A stretch of 64,000 nt of DNA from Pseudomonas serboccidentalis (GTDB lineage Bacteria > Pseudomonadota > Gammaproteobacteria > Pseudomonadales > Pseudomonadaceae): positions 4,668,812 through 4,732,811 of the forward strand of contig NZ_CP101655.1 in the NCBI RefSeq assembly GCF_028830055.1. Reading direction: 5' to 3'. Positions 1 to 9,949 of the stretch are shown in pieces. How positions within the stretch are numbered: the stretch's first letter is position 1; each line of letters begins with the position of its first letter. The notes beneath the pieces are model-generated. The model worked only from the letters and a program-made list of their open reading frames with translations. It was not told the DNA's origin and made no database searches. The translations under genes were made by a program, and so were the position numbers.

Positions 1-165
1 TAATGCTGCTCACTTAAGAAATTTTGCGTTCAATTGAAACCCGTGGCGAGGGAGCTTGCTCCCGCTGGGTCGCGAAGCGGCCCCAAAAGAGGGACTGCTA
101 CGCAGCCCAGCGGGAGCAAGCTCCCTCGCCACAGTCACAGTGTCGGGCTTAAGTGAACAGCATTA
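1..165. repeat. REPIN inside a larger inverted-repeat (MITE-like) element
   Basis: The inner part (43-132) is a long imperfect palindrome whose arms begin GTGGCGAGGGAGC and end in its complement, the usual form of a paired Pseudomonas REP (REPIN). Outside it, bases 1-18 and 148-165 form a second inverted repeat that matches at 17 of 18 positions. The nested arrangement looks like a short non-autonomous element. It may extend left of the window. No coding sequence is seen. Confidence 0.75.
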
Positions 166-199
166 GGACTTCGCAGCCGGGCTTTTTCTTTGGGCGGTT

Positions 200-517
200 T
201 TATTCGACGGTTTCAAGCTGCCGCCGTAATTCTTGCGAGTGATGCGGCGACACCGGGATCGGCGGGAAGTCCTCGTTGAGGACACACAAATGGTCGATGG
301 CATCCTCGAACTTCGCATCGGCTTTGCGGCGCAGCGCTCGATAGCGCTCAAACTGTTCGATATCCAGGTTGTCCGCCTCCAGCAGCTCGTGGGCCGCTCG
401 GTTGAGGGCATGGGCGTCTTCGAACAATTGACGATTGCGTTCCAGGGCCAAAGCCCTGCAAGCCTTGATTTGTGCAGGAGTCGAGCATTCTTTCATGACC
501 GTAACCTTGTTATCCAA
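200..517 (-). CDS. Small hypothetical protein, highly charged and helical
   Basis: The gene encodes about 105 residues, rich in Arg, Glu, Leu and Ala, with no signal peptide or membrane segment; it should fold as a helical cytoplasmic protein. I do not recognise a family. The longest start is a TTG at 517, preceded by AAAGGAATCT. An ATG at 496 with AAGG about eight bases upstream is an equally good start and would give 98 residues. It stands alone between the REPIN element and the antiporter gene. Codon use looks normal for Pseudomonas, which supports a real gene. Confidence 0.6.
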   Translation of the reverse strand: MDNKVTVMKECSTPAQIKACRALALERNRQLFEDAHALNRAAHELLEADNLDIEQFERYRALRRKADAKFEDAIDHLCVLNEDFPPIPVSPHHSQELRRQLETVE

Positions 518-683
518 AGATTCCTTTTCATAGGCTGCAAGCCGCAGGGGAACCGAATCTGCCGGACCCCGCCGAGTGCATTCTGCGAGGGGTTATGGTT
601 GTGACTGCGAGGATTTGCAGAGGGATCCATTTATTTTTAGAAGAAAATTCGATGGATTAACCGGAGAACATGGGCGGGAGAAA

Positions 684-2027
684 TCAGTTTTTTCGTTTTT
701 GCCGTTGTTCGTAGCGGGCCAGGATCGGCTGAGTGCTGATGCCATGCAGCAAAATGCTCAGCGCCACCACTGACAGGGTGAGGTCGGTGCACAGCGTGGC
801 GACCGGGGCGCTCAGGCCATGGTTCAAGGCATAGAACAGGTAGAACAGGCTGCCGATGCCGCGAATGCCGAACCAACTGATCAACAGCCGCTGACGTGCA
901 TCGAGCAACGCGCCCCACGGCATCAGCGCCACGCAGGCCGGGCGCACCACGCAGAACAGCACCGCGCCCACCAACAGCGCTCGCCAGTCCCAATGCGCCA
1001 CCAGCACCACGCCGAGCAGGGTCACCAGAAACACTTCCATCGCCCGTTCCACCAGGCTGCCGAACGACAGCATGTCGCCCATCATGATTCCGGCGGCGAC
1101 CTGACTGCTTTCCAGGCGTTCGGTATCACCGTGTACCGCGTGCTGCGGTTCGATGTGCTGATGACCCACCACCGGTTGCACCAGATGTTCGGCAGGGGGC
1201 TGGCTGGCGCCGGTGGATTTCACTTCTTCCTGACGCAAGCCCAGGCCGGCGGCGAACACCGACAGAAAGCCATAACCGCCGATCGCGTCCGCGCCGACGT
1301 AGGCCAGTGCAATCAGCGACAGCGCCAGGTAATCGTTCGGGCTCAGGGTGCTGTCGTCGTTGCGAATGCGCAGCGACAGCGTCAACCGTCCAATGCCGCG
1401 GCCCATCCAGTAACCGGTCAACAAACCGACCGGCACTGCCCACAGCACATTGTGCCGTAGCCAATCGGTCAGGGCGCCGGGGTGCGCCTCGGCCTGCAAC
1501 AGCAATAGCCCGAGAATCACGAACGGGAAGGCAATCCCGTCATTGAGTCCTGCTTCACCGGAAAGGCCAAAACGCACGCTATCGACGTCCCGTGCATCGT
1601 TGACCTGCACGAGCGCGGCCAGCACCGGGTCGGTCGGCGCCAGAATCGCCCCGATCAGCAGCGACGGGCCCCAAGGCAGGTGCAGGCCCCAATGCAGCAA
1701 CAGGCTGACCCCGGCGATGGTCAACACCATCACCGGTCCCGCCAGGCCAAATGCAATCCGCCAGCGTCTATCGCGCAGCGGCAGACGCAGTTTGAGCCCG
1801 CAGACAAACAGCGAAAACAGCACCGCGACTTCCGTCAGGTGCTCCATCCACACCGCAGCGTTTTCTACCGACAGCTTCAGCAGATCGAGCCCGCTCGGGC
1901 CGATACCGATTCCCAGCAACAGGCACACGGCCGACGTAGTGACCGGCATCCAGCGCAGGTACGACGAGGTCAGCGCGAGGGTCAGCAGCACGGCGCCGAG
2001 CACCGCGACCCACACGATAAAGCTCAT
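684..2027 (-). CDS. CPA1-type cation/proton antiporter (NhaP-like)
   Basis: This 447-residue integral membrane protein has about a dozen hydrophobic segments and the signatures of the monovalent cation:proton antiporter 1 family. The clearest are ILAPTDPVLAALVQV near residue 130 and GEAGLNDGIAFPF near residue 160, where the Asp residues would take part in ion exchange. It should swap Na+ or K+ for H+ across the inner membrane. A hydrophilic stretch at about 275-315, rich in Gln and His, interrupts the membrane part and is unusual. The ATG start directly precedes a strong hydrophobic helix. The Yip1-family gene lies 36 bases upstream on the same strand, so the two may be co-transcribed. Ion specificity cannot be read from the sequence. 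Confidence 0.85.
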   Translation of the reverse strand: MSFIVWVAVLGAVLLTLALTSSYLRWMPVTTSAVCLLLGIGIGPSGLDLLKLSVENAAVWMEHLTEVAVLFSLFVCGLKLRLPLRDRRWRIAFGLAGPVMVLTIAGVSLLLHWGLHLPWGPSLLIGAILAPTDPVLAALVQVNDARDVDSVRFGLSGEAGLNDGIAFPFVILGLLLLQAEAHPGALTDWLRHNVLWAVPVGLLTGYWMGRGIGRLTLSLRIRNDDSTLSPNDYLALSLIALAYVGADAIGGYGFLSVFAAGLGLRQEEVKSTGASQPPAEHLVQPVVGHQHIEPQHAVHGDTERLESSQVAAGIMMGDMLSFGSLVERAMEVFLVTLLGVVLVAHWDWRALLVGAVLFCVVRPACVALMPWGALLDARQRLLISWFGIRGIGSLFYLFYALNHGLSAPVATLCTDLTLSVVALSILLHGISTQPILARYEQRQKRKN

Positions 2028-2063
2028 GAGCAGCTGCCGACGGTGGACAGCGTTTGCATGGGA

Positions 2064-2675
2064 TTAACCCACGGTCGTGCGCAAGTACTCCGGCGAGAGC
2101 ACGTTGAACCACAGCAGAATCATCGACAGCAGAATGGTCACCATCACCAGCAGGCCGACACCCCACACGCAGGCCGAATACAGCAGACCCTGCTCCCTGC
2201 GCTCGTGCATGAAGGTCGGCAGGCCGACGAACAGCAAGAACGTCGAATACACCGAAGCGGCGCCCAGCACCAGAATCGCCAGCCAGCGACTTGGATAGAG
2301 TCCGGCGATGCCGGCAACGAAAAACGGCGTCACGGTGTAAGCGGCAAAGCCGATGCACTGGTTAAGCGTGGGGCGTGCGTCGAACGTTCGCGACATCCAG
2401 CGGATGAACCCGCCGATGACCGCGACTCCGGCGACAATCGTCACGTACAGCAGAATGCTCAGTTGCAGGGCGCTGGCGGTGCTCAAACGCACGGTCTCGC
2501 CGGCCGCCAGACTCCAGCCGACATACGTGGTACCGAAAAACAGGCAGACCGGCGGAATCAGCGCCAATAACAGCAGATGGGCCAGGTAGTGCCTTGGATG
2601 GGCTTCTTCTTCGCGGCGGATATCAGTCCAGGCGAAGTTGGGTTGGGTGAAGAGTTTGACGAGTGGGGCGGACAT
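2064..2675 (-). CDS. Yip1-family (DUF1282-like) inner membrane protein
   Basis: The 203-residue protein begins with a short amphipathic region and then has about five membrane helices, with polar loops, in the pattern of bacterial Yip1/DUF1282 proteins. The function of these proteins is not established. The start is well supported: an AGGAGG-type ribosome site lies six bases before the ATG at 2675. The gene is upstream of the antiporter and reads in the same direction, with 36 bases between them, so they probably share a transcript. No catalytic motifs are seen. Confidence 0.75.
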   Translation of the reverse strand: MSAPLVKLFTQPNFAWTDIRREEEAHPRHYLAHLLLLALIPPVCLFFGTTYVGWSLAAGETVRLSTASALQLSILLYVTIVAGVAVIGGFIRWMSRTFDARPTLNQCIGFAAYTVTPFFVAGIAGLYPSRWLAILVLGAASVYSTFLLFVGLPTFMHERREQGLLYSACVWGVGLLVMVTILLSMILLWFNVLSPEYLRTTVG

Positions 2676-2764
2676 GACGACCTCCTGATCCTGAGGACCG
2701 GTTGGGGGCTCTTAAAGGTATGGAGGGACGTCATGGCGCCGGGTTCAGTTTTTCTCGCGGACGG

Positions 2765-3622
2765 TCACAGCATCGGCTTGCCGCCGGTCACGCCATAGCG
2801 CTGGCCGGTGATGTAACTGGCTTCGTCCGAGGCCAGCAGCACGTAGATCGGCGCCACTTCCACCGGTTGCCCGGGGCGGCCGAGCGGGGTGTTGCCGCCG
2901 AAATTCTGCACTTCCTCATCGGGCATGGTCGAGACGATCAACGGCGTCCAGATCGGCCCCGGGGCCACGCAGTTCACGCGGATTTCCTGCGGCCCGAGCA
3001 TCTGCGCCAGACCGCCGGTGAAGTTGGCAATCGCGCCTTTGGTGGTGGCGTAGGCCAGCAGCGTGGGTTTGGGCAGATCGGAGTTGATCGAGCTGGTGTT
3101 GATGATCGACGCCCCGGGGCGCATGTGTTTGATCGCCGCCTGACACAGGCGAAAAATCGCGGTGATGTTGACGTCGAAGGGCATCACCCATTCCTCGTCG
3201 GGGATTTCTTCGAAGGTTTCGTGGGTCATCTGGAACGCGGCGTTGTTGACCAGCACGTCGATGCGCCCGAAGCGTTCGACGGTCTTGTCGACCAGCGCCT
3301 GGCAATGGGCTTTTTGCGCGATGTCGCCGGGCAGCAGCAGGCACTGGCGGCCCGCCTGTTCGACCCAGCGCGCGGTCTCCTTGGCGTCTTCATGTTCATT
3401 GAGATAAGCCACGGCCACATCTGCACCTTCACGGGCGAAAGCAATCGCCACGGCGCGACCGATACCGCTGTCGGCGCCGGTGATCAACGCAATCTTGCCG
3501 GCCAGCCGCCCGGAACCGACATAGCTTTGCTCGCCACAATCGGGGTACGGCTGCATTTTTCGTTGCGAGCCGGGAACGGCTTGAGCTTGTGCGGGGAAGG
3601 GTGGTTTTGGATAGTCGGTCAT
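2765..3622 (-). CDS. SDR-family oxidoreductase
   Basis: This is a classical or extended short-chain dehydrogenase of 285 residues. It has a polar N-terminal tail of about 40 residues and then a Rossmann fold with the cofactor motif TGADSGIG, the NNAA motif, a catalytic Ser in NTSSIN, and YATTKG with Tyr and Lys. The tail with PYPDCGEQSYVGSGRL is typical of the YghA/YhdF-like SDR group that uses NAD(P). The start is set at the ATG at 3622, where GGAG lies seven bases upstream; an open frame continues further upstream to 3721 but lacks a ribosome site. The substrate is unknown. The gene is followed at its 5' side by a REPIN. Confidence 0.85.
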   Translation of the reverse strand: MTDYPKPPFPAQAQAVPGSQRKMQPYPDCGEQSYVGSGRLAGKIALITGADSGIGRAVAIAFAREGADVAVAYLNEHEDAKETARWVEQAGRQCLLLPGDIAQKAHCQALVDKTVERFGRIDVLVNNAAFQMTHETFEEIPDEEWVMPFDVNITAIFRLCQAAIKHMRPGASIINTSSINSDLPKPTLLAYATTKGAIANFTGGLAQMLGPQEIRVNCVAPGPIWTPLIVSTMPDEEVQNFGGNTPLGRPGQPVEVAPIYVLLASDEASYITGQRYGVTGGKPML

Positions 3623-3723
3623 CGCAAGTCTCCGAGGTCTCAGGGGCAGGTATGGGGGTTGACCCGGACGGTTTGCCGTGAGTTCGATCGGATTTGCGCT
3701 GCACATCAACTGCAAACACAAAG

Positions 3724-3815
3724 CCCCTGTAGGAGCTGCCGCAGGCTGCGATCTTTTGCTTTTGATTGTAAAAACAAGATCAAAAGATCGCAGCCTGCGG
3801 CAGCTCCTACAGGGG
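3724..3815. repeat. REPIN (CTGTAGGAGCTGCCGCAGG type)
   Basis: Two near-identical inverted arms, each starting CCCCTGTAGGAGCTGCCG, enclose a short A/T-rich loop. A second copy lies at 5035-5125. The pair brackets the patB-like gene. Such paired REPs are non-coding elements spread by RAYT transposases in Pseudomonas. They can also act as transcription attenuators between convergent genes. Confidence 0.85.
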
Positions 3816-3827
3816 TATGTGGTGTTC

Positions 3828-4982
3828 TCAGGTAATGCGCTGAGTCAGCGCGTGCTCCATGCGGCTGATGCCTTCTTCGAGCAACGAACGCGGGCAGCCG
3901 AAGTTCAGGCGCACGAACTGTTGGTGCTGGTCGCCGAAATCCACACCGGCGCTCAGACCGACTTTGGCCTGTTCGAGGAAGAACTGCTGTGGGTTGTCCA
4001 GGTCCAGCGCCGAGCAATCGAGCCAGGCCAGATAGGTCCCTTGCGGCACGTTGATGGTCACGCCCGGCAAACGGCTGCGTACCGCTTCAACCAGCCAGTC
4101 ACGGTTGGCTTGCAGGTAGGTTTTCAGCTCAGCCAACCACGGCGCGCCTTCGCTGTAGGCGACGCGGGTGGCTTCCATGCCCAGCGGGTTGACGCTGTCG
4201 ACCATGCCACAACGGGCGTGGTTGACGCGTTCGCGCAGGGCGGCGTCCTGGATGATCATGAACGAGGTCTTGAGGCCGGCGATGTTGTAAGCCTTGCTGG
4301 CCGACATCAGGGTGATGGTGCGTTTGGCGATTTCCGGGCTCAGGGAGGCGGTCGGAATGTGCACGCGGCCATCGAAGCACAGCTCGGCGTGGATCTCGTC
4401 GGAGATGATCCAGGCGTCATGCGCCATGCAGATGTCGGCGATGTCCGTCAGCTCTTGCGCAGTGAACACTTTGCCAATCGGGTTGTGCGGGTTGCTCAGG
4501 AGCAGGGCGCCGCCATTGGCTAGAGACTGACTCAATGCATCCAGTGGCGTGGCATAAGTGCCGTCAGCCTGGGCGACGAATTCCAGCTCGACCTTGTTCA
4601 GCCCCCAATGCCCCGGTGCATGGCGCAGCGGCGGGTAGTTCGGCACTTGCACCACGACGTTCTGTTGCGGCTGCACCAGGGCTTTCAAAGCCATGTTGAA
4701 ACCGGATTCGACGCCCGGCAGGAAAATCAGCTCCTGTGGTTTGACCTGCCAGGCGTACTTGTTCCACAGGTCGGCGACGATGGCTTCACGCAGATTGTCC
4801 TGGGCCACGCTGTAACCCACCAGCGGGTGCAGCAGGCGCTGCTGCAACGCCTCGATGATCACCGGCGGAGCGGCGAAATCCATGTCAGCGACCCACATCG
4901 GCAAGACATCGGCCGGGTAGCGGCTCCACTTGGTGCTGCCGGTGTTGTGGCGGTCGAATACCTGATCAAAATCGAAAGTCAT
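3828..4982 (-). CDS. patB: PatB/MalY-type PLP-dependent C-S lyase
   Basis: The 384-residue protein is a fold-type I PLP enzyme of the MalY/PatB group (cystathionine beta-lyase or L-cysteine desulfhydrase activity). Diagnostic stretches are the N-terminal FDRHNTGSTKWS, the ADMDF motif near residue 33, LLSNPHNPIGKVF near residue 160 and ISDEIHAEL near residue 195. The PLP lysine is in SASKAYNIAGLK near residue 235. It would cleave C-S bonds in cystathionine or cysteine conjugates in the cytoplasm, giving pyruvate, ammonia and a thiol. Length and start agree with the family. It is flanked on both sides by REPINs and appears to be a single-gene unit. The exact substrate is inferred from the family. 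Confidence 0.85.
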   Translation of the reverse strand: MTFDFDQVFDRHNTGSTKWSRYPADVLPMWVADMDFAAPPVIIEALQQRLLHPLVGYSVAQDNLREAIVADLWNKYAWQVKPQELIFLPGVESGFNMALKALVQPQQNVVVQVPNYPPLRHAPGHWGLNKVELEFVAQADGTYATPLDALSQSLANGGALLLSNPHNPIGKVFTAQELTDIADICMAHDAWIISDEIHAELCFDGRVHIPTASLSPEIAKRTITLMSASKAYNIAGLKTSFMIIQDAALRERVNHARCGMVDSVNPLGMEATRVAYSEGAPWLAELKTYLQANRDWLVEAVRSRLPGVTINVPQGTYLAWLDCSALDLDNPQQFFLEQAKVGLSAGVDFGDQHQQFVRLNFGCPRSLLEEGISRMEHALTQRIT

Positions 4983-5034
4983 GCGCGGTCTCGTGAAGGC
5001 GGGTTGTTCATGGGCGCCATGATAAACCCGGAAC

Positions 5035-5125
5035 CCCTGCAGGAGCTGCCGAAGGCTGCAATCTTTTGCTTTTGATTGTTAAAAACAAGATCAAAAGATC
5101 GCAGCCTGCGGCAGCTCCTACAGGG
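5035..5125. repeat. REPIN, second copy of the 3724 type
   Basis: The inverted arms again carry GGAGCTGCCG / CGGCAGCTCC with the same internal TTTTGCTTTTGATTGT loop as the copy at 3724-3815. The left arm carries a few substitutions. It lies in the 300-base gap between patB and the formate dehydrogenase genes, which run in opposite directions. The remaining bases of that gap (5126-5282) should hold the fdn promoter; I see small dyads there but no certain promoter. Confidence 0.85.
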
Positions 5126-5282
5126 CAATGGGATGATCCGACAAACGGCCGACGGTCGGTTTTCACACAGAGTGTGTGGTCATTGTCTACAGTGAAAAAG
5201 TCGGCAGCCATCCTGCCGTAACCGTGTTTGTCCAGAAAAAGCCCGGCAGCAGTACCGGGTTCCACCTGATCAGGAGTGCACG

Positions 5283-8200
5283 ATGGATCTCAGCCGTCGT
5301 CAATTCTTCAAGGTCGCCGGTATCGGCCTTGCAGGCTCTAGCCTGGGCGCGTTGGGCATGGCCCCGACGCCAGCCTTCGCCGAGCAGGTGCGTCACTTCA
5401 AGCTCGCCCACACCCATGAAACCCGTAACACCTGCCCGTATTGCTCGGTCGGTTGCGGGTTGATCATGTACAGCCAGGGCGATGCCGCGAAGAACGTCGC
5501 GCAAAATATCATTCACATCGAGGGCGACGCCGACCACCCGGTCAACCGCGGCACCCTGTGTCCGAAAGGCGCGGGCCTGCTGGACTTCATTCACAGCCCG
5601 GGCCGCCTGCAATACCCGCAGGTGCGCAAGCCCGGCAGCAGCGAATGGACCCGGGTCAGTTGGGACGAGGCGCTGGATCGCATCGCCGACCTGATGAAGG
5701 CCGACCGCGACGCCAACTTCATCGAGAAGAACGCCACCGGGCAAACGGTGAACCGCTGGCTCACCACCGGGTTCCTCGCGGCGTCGGCAGCGTCCAACGA
5801 AGCGGGTTACATCACCCAGAAGGTGATTCGCAGTCTCGGCATGCTGGGGTTCGATAACCAGGCGCGTGTCTGACACGGCCCGACGGTGGCAAGTCTTGCC
5901 CCGACGTACGGCCGTGGTGCCATGACCAATACCTGGACCGATATCGCCAACGCGAATCTGATTCTGGTAATGGGCGGCAACGCAGCAGAAGCGCATCCGT
6001 GCGGCTTCAAATGGGTGACCGAGGCCAAGGCACACAACGCCGCCCGGCTGATCGTGGTCGACCCGCGTTTTACCCGGACCGCTTCGGTGGCCGACTATTA
6101 CGCGCCGATCCGCACCGGCACCGACATCGCCTTCATGGGCGGGTTGATCAATTACCTGCTGACCGAGGACAAGATCCAGCACGAATACGTGCGCAACTAC
6201 ACCGACGTCTCGTTCATCGTCAAAGCTGGCTATGGCTTTGAAGACGGTATCTTCAGCGGCTACGACGCGGCCAAGCGCAGCTACACCGACAAGTCCGGCT
6301 GGGGTTACGAGTTGGGTGAGGACGGTTTCGCCAAGGTCGACCCGACGCTGCAGGATCCGCGCTGCGTCTATCAATTGATGAAGCAGCATTACAGCCGCTA
6401 CAACATCGAACTCGCGAGCCAGATCTGCGGCATGCCGGTCGATGCCATGCAGAAAATCTGGGATGAGATTGCCACGTGCTCCACGCCCGGCAAGACCATG
6501 ACCATTCTCTATGCCTTGGGCTGGACGCAACACTCGATCGGCGCGCAGATCATCCGCAGCGCGGCCATGGTGCAACTGCTGTTGGGCAACGTCGGCATGC
6601 CGGGCGGAGGCGTCAATGCCTTGCGCGGGCACTCGAACATTCAGGGCCTGACCGACCTTGGATTGTTGTCCAACGCGCTGCCGGGCTATCTGACCCTGGG
6701 CAGCGATGCCGAGCAGGACTACAACGCCTACATCAAAAAACGCACGCAGATGCCGCTACGCCCGGGGCAGTTGTCCTACTGGCAGAACTACAGCAAATTC
6801 CACGTCAGCTTGATGAAGTCGTGGTACGGCGCCAACGCCACCGTCGAGAACAACTGGCTCTACGACCATTTGCCGAAACTCGACATCCCCAACTACGACG
6901 TCCTGAAAATGTTCGACCTGATGAGCCAGGGCAAGGTCAACGGTTACATGTGCCAAGGGTTTAACCCGATCGCCGCGTTGCCGGACAAGAACCGCGTGAT
7001 GGCCGCGCTGGCGAAACTCAAATGGCTGGTGGTGATGGACCCGCTGGCCACCGAAACCTCGGAGTTCTGGCAGAACGTCGGGCCGTACAACGACGTGAAA
7101 AGCGCCGAGATCCAGACCGAAGTCATTCGCCTGCCGACCACGTGTTTTGCCGAGGAGGACGGTTCGCTGGTCAACAGCAGCCGCTGGCTGCAATGGCACT
7201 GGAAAGGCGCCGACGGCCCGGGCGAAGCGCAGACCGACATCCGCATCATGACCGAGCTGTTCCTGCGCCTGCGCAAGCGTTATCAGGCCGAGGGCGGCAA
7301 ATTCCCCGATCCGCTGCTGAAACTGTCGTGGCCGTACAAGATCCCGGACGAGCCATCGCCGGAGGAACTGGCGAAGGAAATCAACGGCAGCGCCATGGCC
7401 GACTTCACCGATGCCAGCGGCGCGACGGTCAAGGCCGGCTCGCAACTGGCAGCGTTCGCCCAGCTCAAGGACGACGGCAGCACCGCATCCGGCTGCTGGA
7501 TTTTCGCCGGCAGCTGGACCGAGGCCGGTAACCAGATGGCCCGGCGCGACAACGCCGACCCGTATGGCATGCACCAGCATCTGGGCTGGGCCTGGGCGTG
7601 GCCGGCCAACCGGCGGATTCTCTACAACCGCGCTTCGGCGGACGTCGCGGGCAAACCGTGGGATCCGAAAAAACGCCTCGTCTGGTGGAACGGCAAGGCC
7701 TGGGGCGGCACCGACGTGCCGGACTACAAGGCCGATGTGCCGCCGGAAGCCGGGATGAACCCGTTCATCATGAACCCCGAAGGCGTGGCGCGGTTCTTCG
7801 CCGTCGACAAGATGAACGAAGGGCCATTCCCCGAGCATTACGAGCCGTTCGAGACGCCGATCGGCATCAACCCGCTGCACCCGCAAAACAAGAAAGCCAC
7901 CAGCAACCCGGCGGCACGGATCTTCGATTCGGTCTGGGAAAGCCTCGGCGAAGCCAAGGACTTCCCGTACGCCGGCACCAGTTACCGGCTGACCGAGCAC
8001 TTCCACTTCTGGAGCAAGCATTGCAAGTTGAATGCGATTGCCCAGCCCGAGCAGTTCGTCGAAATCGGCGAAGTGCTGGCGAAGGAGAAGGGCATCGCCG
8101 CCGGGGATCGGGTGCGTGTCAGCTGCAAGCGCGGGTTTATCGAGGCGGTCGCGGTGGTGACCAAACGCATCCGGCCGCTGCAGGTCAACGGCCAGGTGGT

Positions 8201-8348
8201 GCATCAGATCGGCATCCCGCTGCACTGGGGGTTCACCGGTCAGACGCGTCACGGTTACCTGACCAACACCCTGGTGCCGTTCCTCGGCGATGGCAACACA
8301 CAGACCCCGGAATCCAAGTCATTCCTGGTCAACGTGGAGAAACTATAA
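5283..8348 (+). CDS. fdnG: Formate dehydrogenase-N alpha subunit, selenoprotein
   Basis: This is the catalytic subunit of the membrane-bound formate dehydrogenase, about 1021 residues when the in-frame TGA at 5871-5873 is read as selenocysteine 197. A twin-arginine signal is present (SRRQFFK, cleaved after about residue 33). An N-terminal 4Fe-4S site is formed by CPYCSVGC at 51-58 and Cys93. Selenocysteine is followed by HGPTVASLAPTYGRGAMTN, the molybdenum-bis-MGD active site seen in FdnG/FdoG. A C-terminal molydopterin-dinucleotide-binding domain follows. The folded protein is exported by Tat and oxidises formate on the periplasmic side. The start has AGGAG six bases upstream. An automatic caller would split the gene in two at the TGA (5283-5873 and 5886-8348). 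The H and I subunits follow directly. Confidence 0.97.
5871..5915 (+). promoter_or_regulatory. SECIS element for UGA recoding in fdnG
   Basis: Directly after the UGA codon the mRNA can fold into a hairpin. Its upper stem GGCAAGUCUUGCC has a short loop containing GU, the feature bound by the C-terminal domain of SelB in the E. coli fdhF and fdnG SECIS. The sequence from UGACACGGCCC onward is close to the E. coli version. This recruits SelB-GTP-Sec-tRNA and makes the codon selenocysteine rather than stop. Confidence 0.85.
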
Positions 8349-9284
8349 ATGGCCAGCCAAGACATCATTGCCCGCTCGGCCACCACCACGGTGCCGCCCT
8401 CGGTGAGGAATCAGCAGGAAGTCGCCAAGCTGATCGACACCACCAAGTGCATCGGCTGCAAGGCCTGCCAGGTCGCCTGCTCGGAATGGAACGAGCTGCG
8501 CGACGAGGTCGGCCACAACCATGGCACCTACGACAACCCGCAGGACCTGAGCGCAGAAACCTGGACCTTGATGCGCTTCACCGAACACGAAACCGACGCC
8601 GGCAACCTTGAGTGGCTGATCCGCAAGGACGGCTGCATGCATTGCGCCGAGCCGGGGTGCTTGGCGGCATGCCCGAGCCCCGGGGCGATCATCAAGCACG
8701 CCAACGGCATCGTCGATTTCGATCAGGACCACTGCATCGGCTGCGGCTACTGCATCACCGGTTGCCCGTTCAACATTCCACGGATTTCGCAGAAGGATCA
8801 CAAGGCCTACAAGTGCACCTTGTGTTCGGATCGGGTGGAGGTGGGGCTGGAGCCGGCCTGCGTGAAAACCTGCCCGACCGGCGCGATTGTCTTCGGCAGC
8901 AAGGAAGACATGAAGGAACATGCCGCCGAACGCATCGTTGACCTGAAAAGCCGTGGCTTCGACAACGCCGGTCTGTACGACCCGGAAGGCGTCGGCGGCA
9001 CCCACGTGATGTACGTGTTGCACCACGCCGACACGCCGAAGATCTACGCCGGGTTGCCGGATGCGCCGACCATCAGCCCGCTGGTGGGCTTGTGGAAAGG
9101 CATCAGCAAACCGCTGGGCCTGTTGGCGATGGGCGCGGCGGTGCTGGCCGGGTTCTTCCACTACGTGCGTATCGGGCCGAACCGCACTGAAGAGGATGAT
9201 CATCCAGCGCCGCCGGATACCTCGGTGCACGTGGTTGATCCGGCGGTGCACACCTTCGATCCACGCGGGGAGGACCGGCCATGA
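8349..9284 (+). CDS. fdnH: Formate dehydrogenase-N beta (iron-sulfur) subunit
   Basis: The 311-residue protein carries four ferredoxin-type cysteine clusters, for example [11 protein letters not shown] near residue 38, CMHCAEPGC near 97, [13 protein letters not shown] near 129 and CTLCSDR near 158. These bind four 4Fe-4S centres that pass electrons from the alpha subunit to the cytochrome. A single membrane helix near residues 250-270 anchors it, as in E. coli FdnH. The ATG immediately follows the fdnG stop, so the two are translationally linked. Its stop overlaps the start of fdnI. It is expected on the periplasmic face, exported together with the alpha subunit. Confidence 0.96.
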   Translation: MASQDIIARSATTTVPPSVRNQQEVAKLIDTTKCIGCKACQVACSEWNELRDEVGHNHGTYDNPQDLSAETWTLMRFTEHETDAGNLEWLIRKDGCMHCAEPGCLAACPSPGAIIKHANGIVDFDQDHCIGCGYCITGCPFNIPRISQKDHKAYKCTLCSDRVEVGLEPACVKTCPTGAIVFGSKEDMKEHAAERIVDLKSRGFDNAGLYDPEGVGGTHVMYVLHHADTPKIYAGLPDAPTISPLVGLWKGISKPLGLLAMGAAVLAGFFHYVRIGPNRTEEDDHPAPPDTSVHVVDPAVHTFDPRGEDRP

Positions 9285-9946
9285 GCAACAAGACGATCCT
9301 GCGCTACACCGCCAACCAGCGCACCAATCACTGGCTGGTGGCGATTCTGTTCTTCATGGCCGGGCTGTCCGGGCTGGCGTTGTTTCATCCGTCGATGTTC
9401 TGGCTGACCCACCTGTTCGGCGGCGGGCCGTGGACACGGATTCTGCACCCGTTCATGGGCGTGCTGATGTTCGTGTTGTTCCTCGGCCTGGTGTTGCGCT
9501 TCTGGCGCGCGAACTTCTTTATCGACAACGACTGGAAGTGGATGCGCCGCATCGATCGGGTGCTGGTCAACGACGAAGAAAGTGTGCCGCCGGTGGGCAA
9601 GTACAACGCCGGGCAGAAGATGCTGTTCTGGACTTTACTGCTGTGCATGCTCGGTTTGCTGTTCACCGGGCTGGTGATCTGGCGCGCGTATTTCAGTGCG
9701 TATTTCGGCATCACTGTGATCCGCTGGGCGATGCTCCTGCATGCGCTGGCCGGGTTTGTGCTGATCTTGAGCATCATCATTCACATCTACGCCGGCCTGT
9801 GGATCAAGGGCTCGGTGGACGCGATGCTGCATGGTTGGGTCAGCCGCGCCTGGGCGAAGAAACACCACGCACTCTGGTACCGCGAAATCACCCGCGACGA
9901 ACCTCATCCGGACGTGCCGGAACGACCGATCACCAAAAAGGGCTGA
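9281..9946 (+). CDS. fdnI: Formate dehydrogenase-N gamma subunit (cytochrome b556)
   Basis: The 221-residue protein has four hydrophobic membrane segments (about 20-40, 55-75, 115-140 and 152-175), with His residues suited to bind heme b, and a soluble tail. It takes electrons from FdnH and reduces the quinone pool. The start overlaps the fdnH stop by four bases (ATGA), the usual sign of translational coupling. Length matches FdnI/FdoI. Nothing unusual is seen. Confidence 0.95.
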   Translation: MSNKTILRYTANQRTNHWLVAILFFMAGLSGLALFHPSMFWLTHLFGGGPWTRILHPFMGVLMFVLFLGLVLRFWRANFFIDNDWKWMRRIDRVLVNDEESVPPVGKYNAGQKMLFWTLLLCMLGLLFTGLVIWRAYFSAYFGITVIRWAMLLHALAGFVLILSIIIHIYAGLWIKGSVDAMLHGWVSRAWAKKHHALWYREITRDEPHPDVPERPITKKG

Positions 9947-9949
9947 CCT

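Noticed and set aside
3724..5125. CRISPR-like repeated units around patB
   Set aside because: The units are inverted palindromes in two separate copies about 1.3 kb apart, not direct repeats with spacers; they are REPINs.
5283..5873. A separate 196-residue protein before a second dehydrogenase gene
   Set aside because: The TGA is in the selenocysteine position of FdnG, the protein sequence continues across it, and a SECIS hairpin and the selA, selB and selC genes are present.
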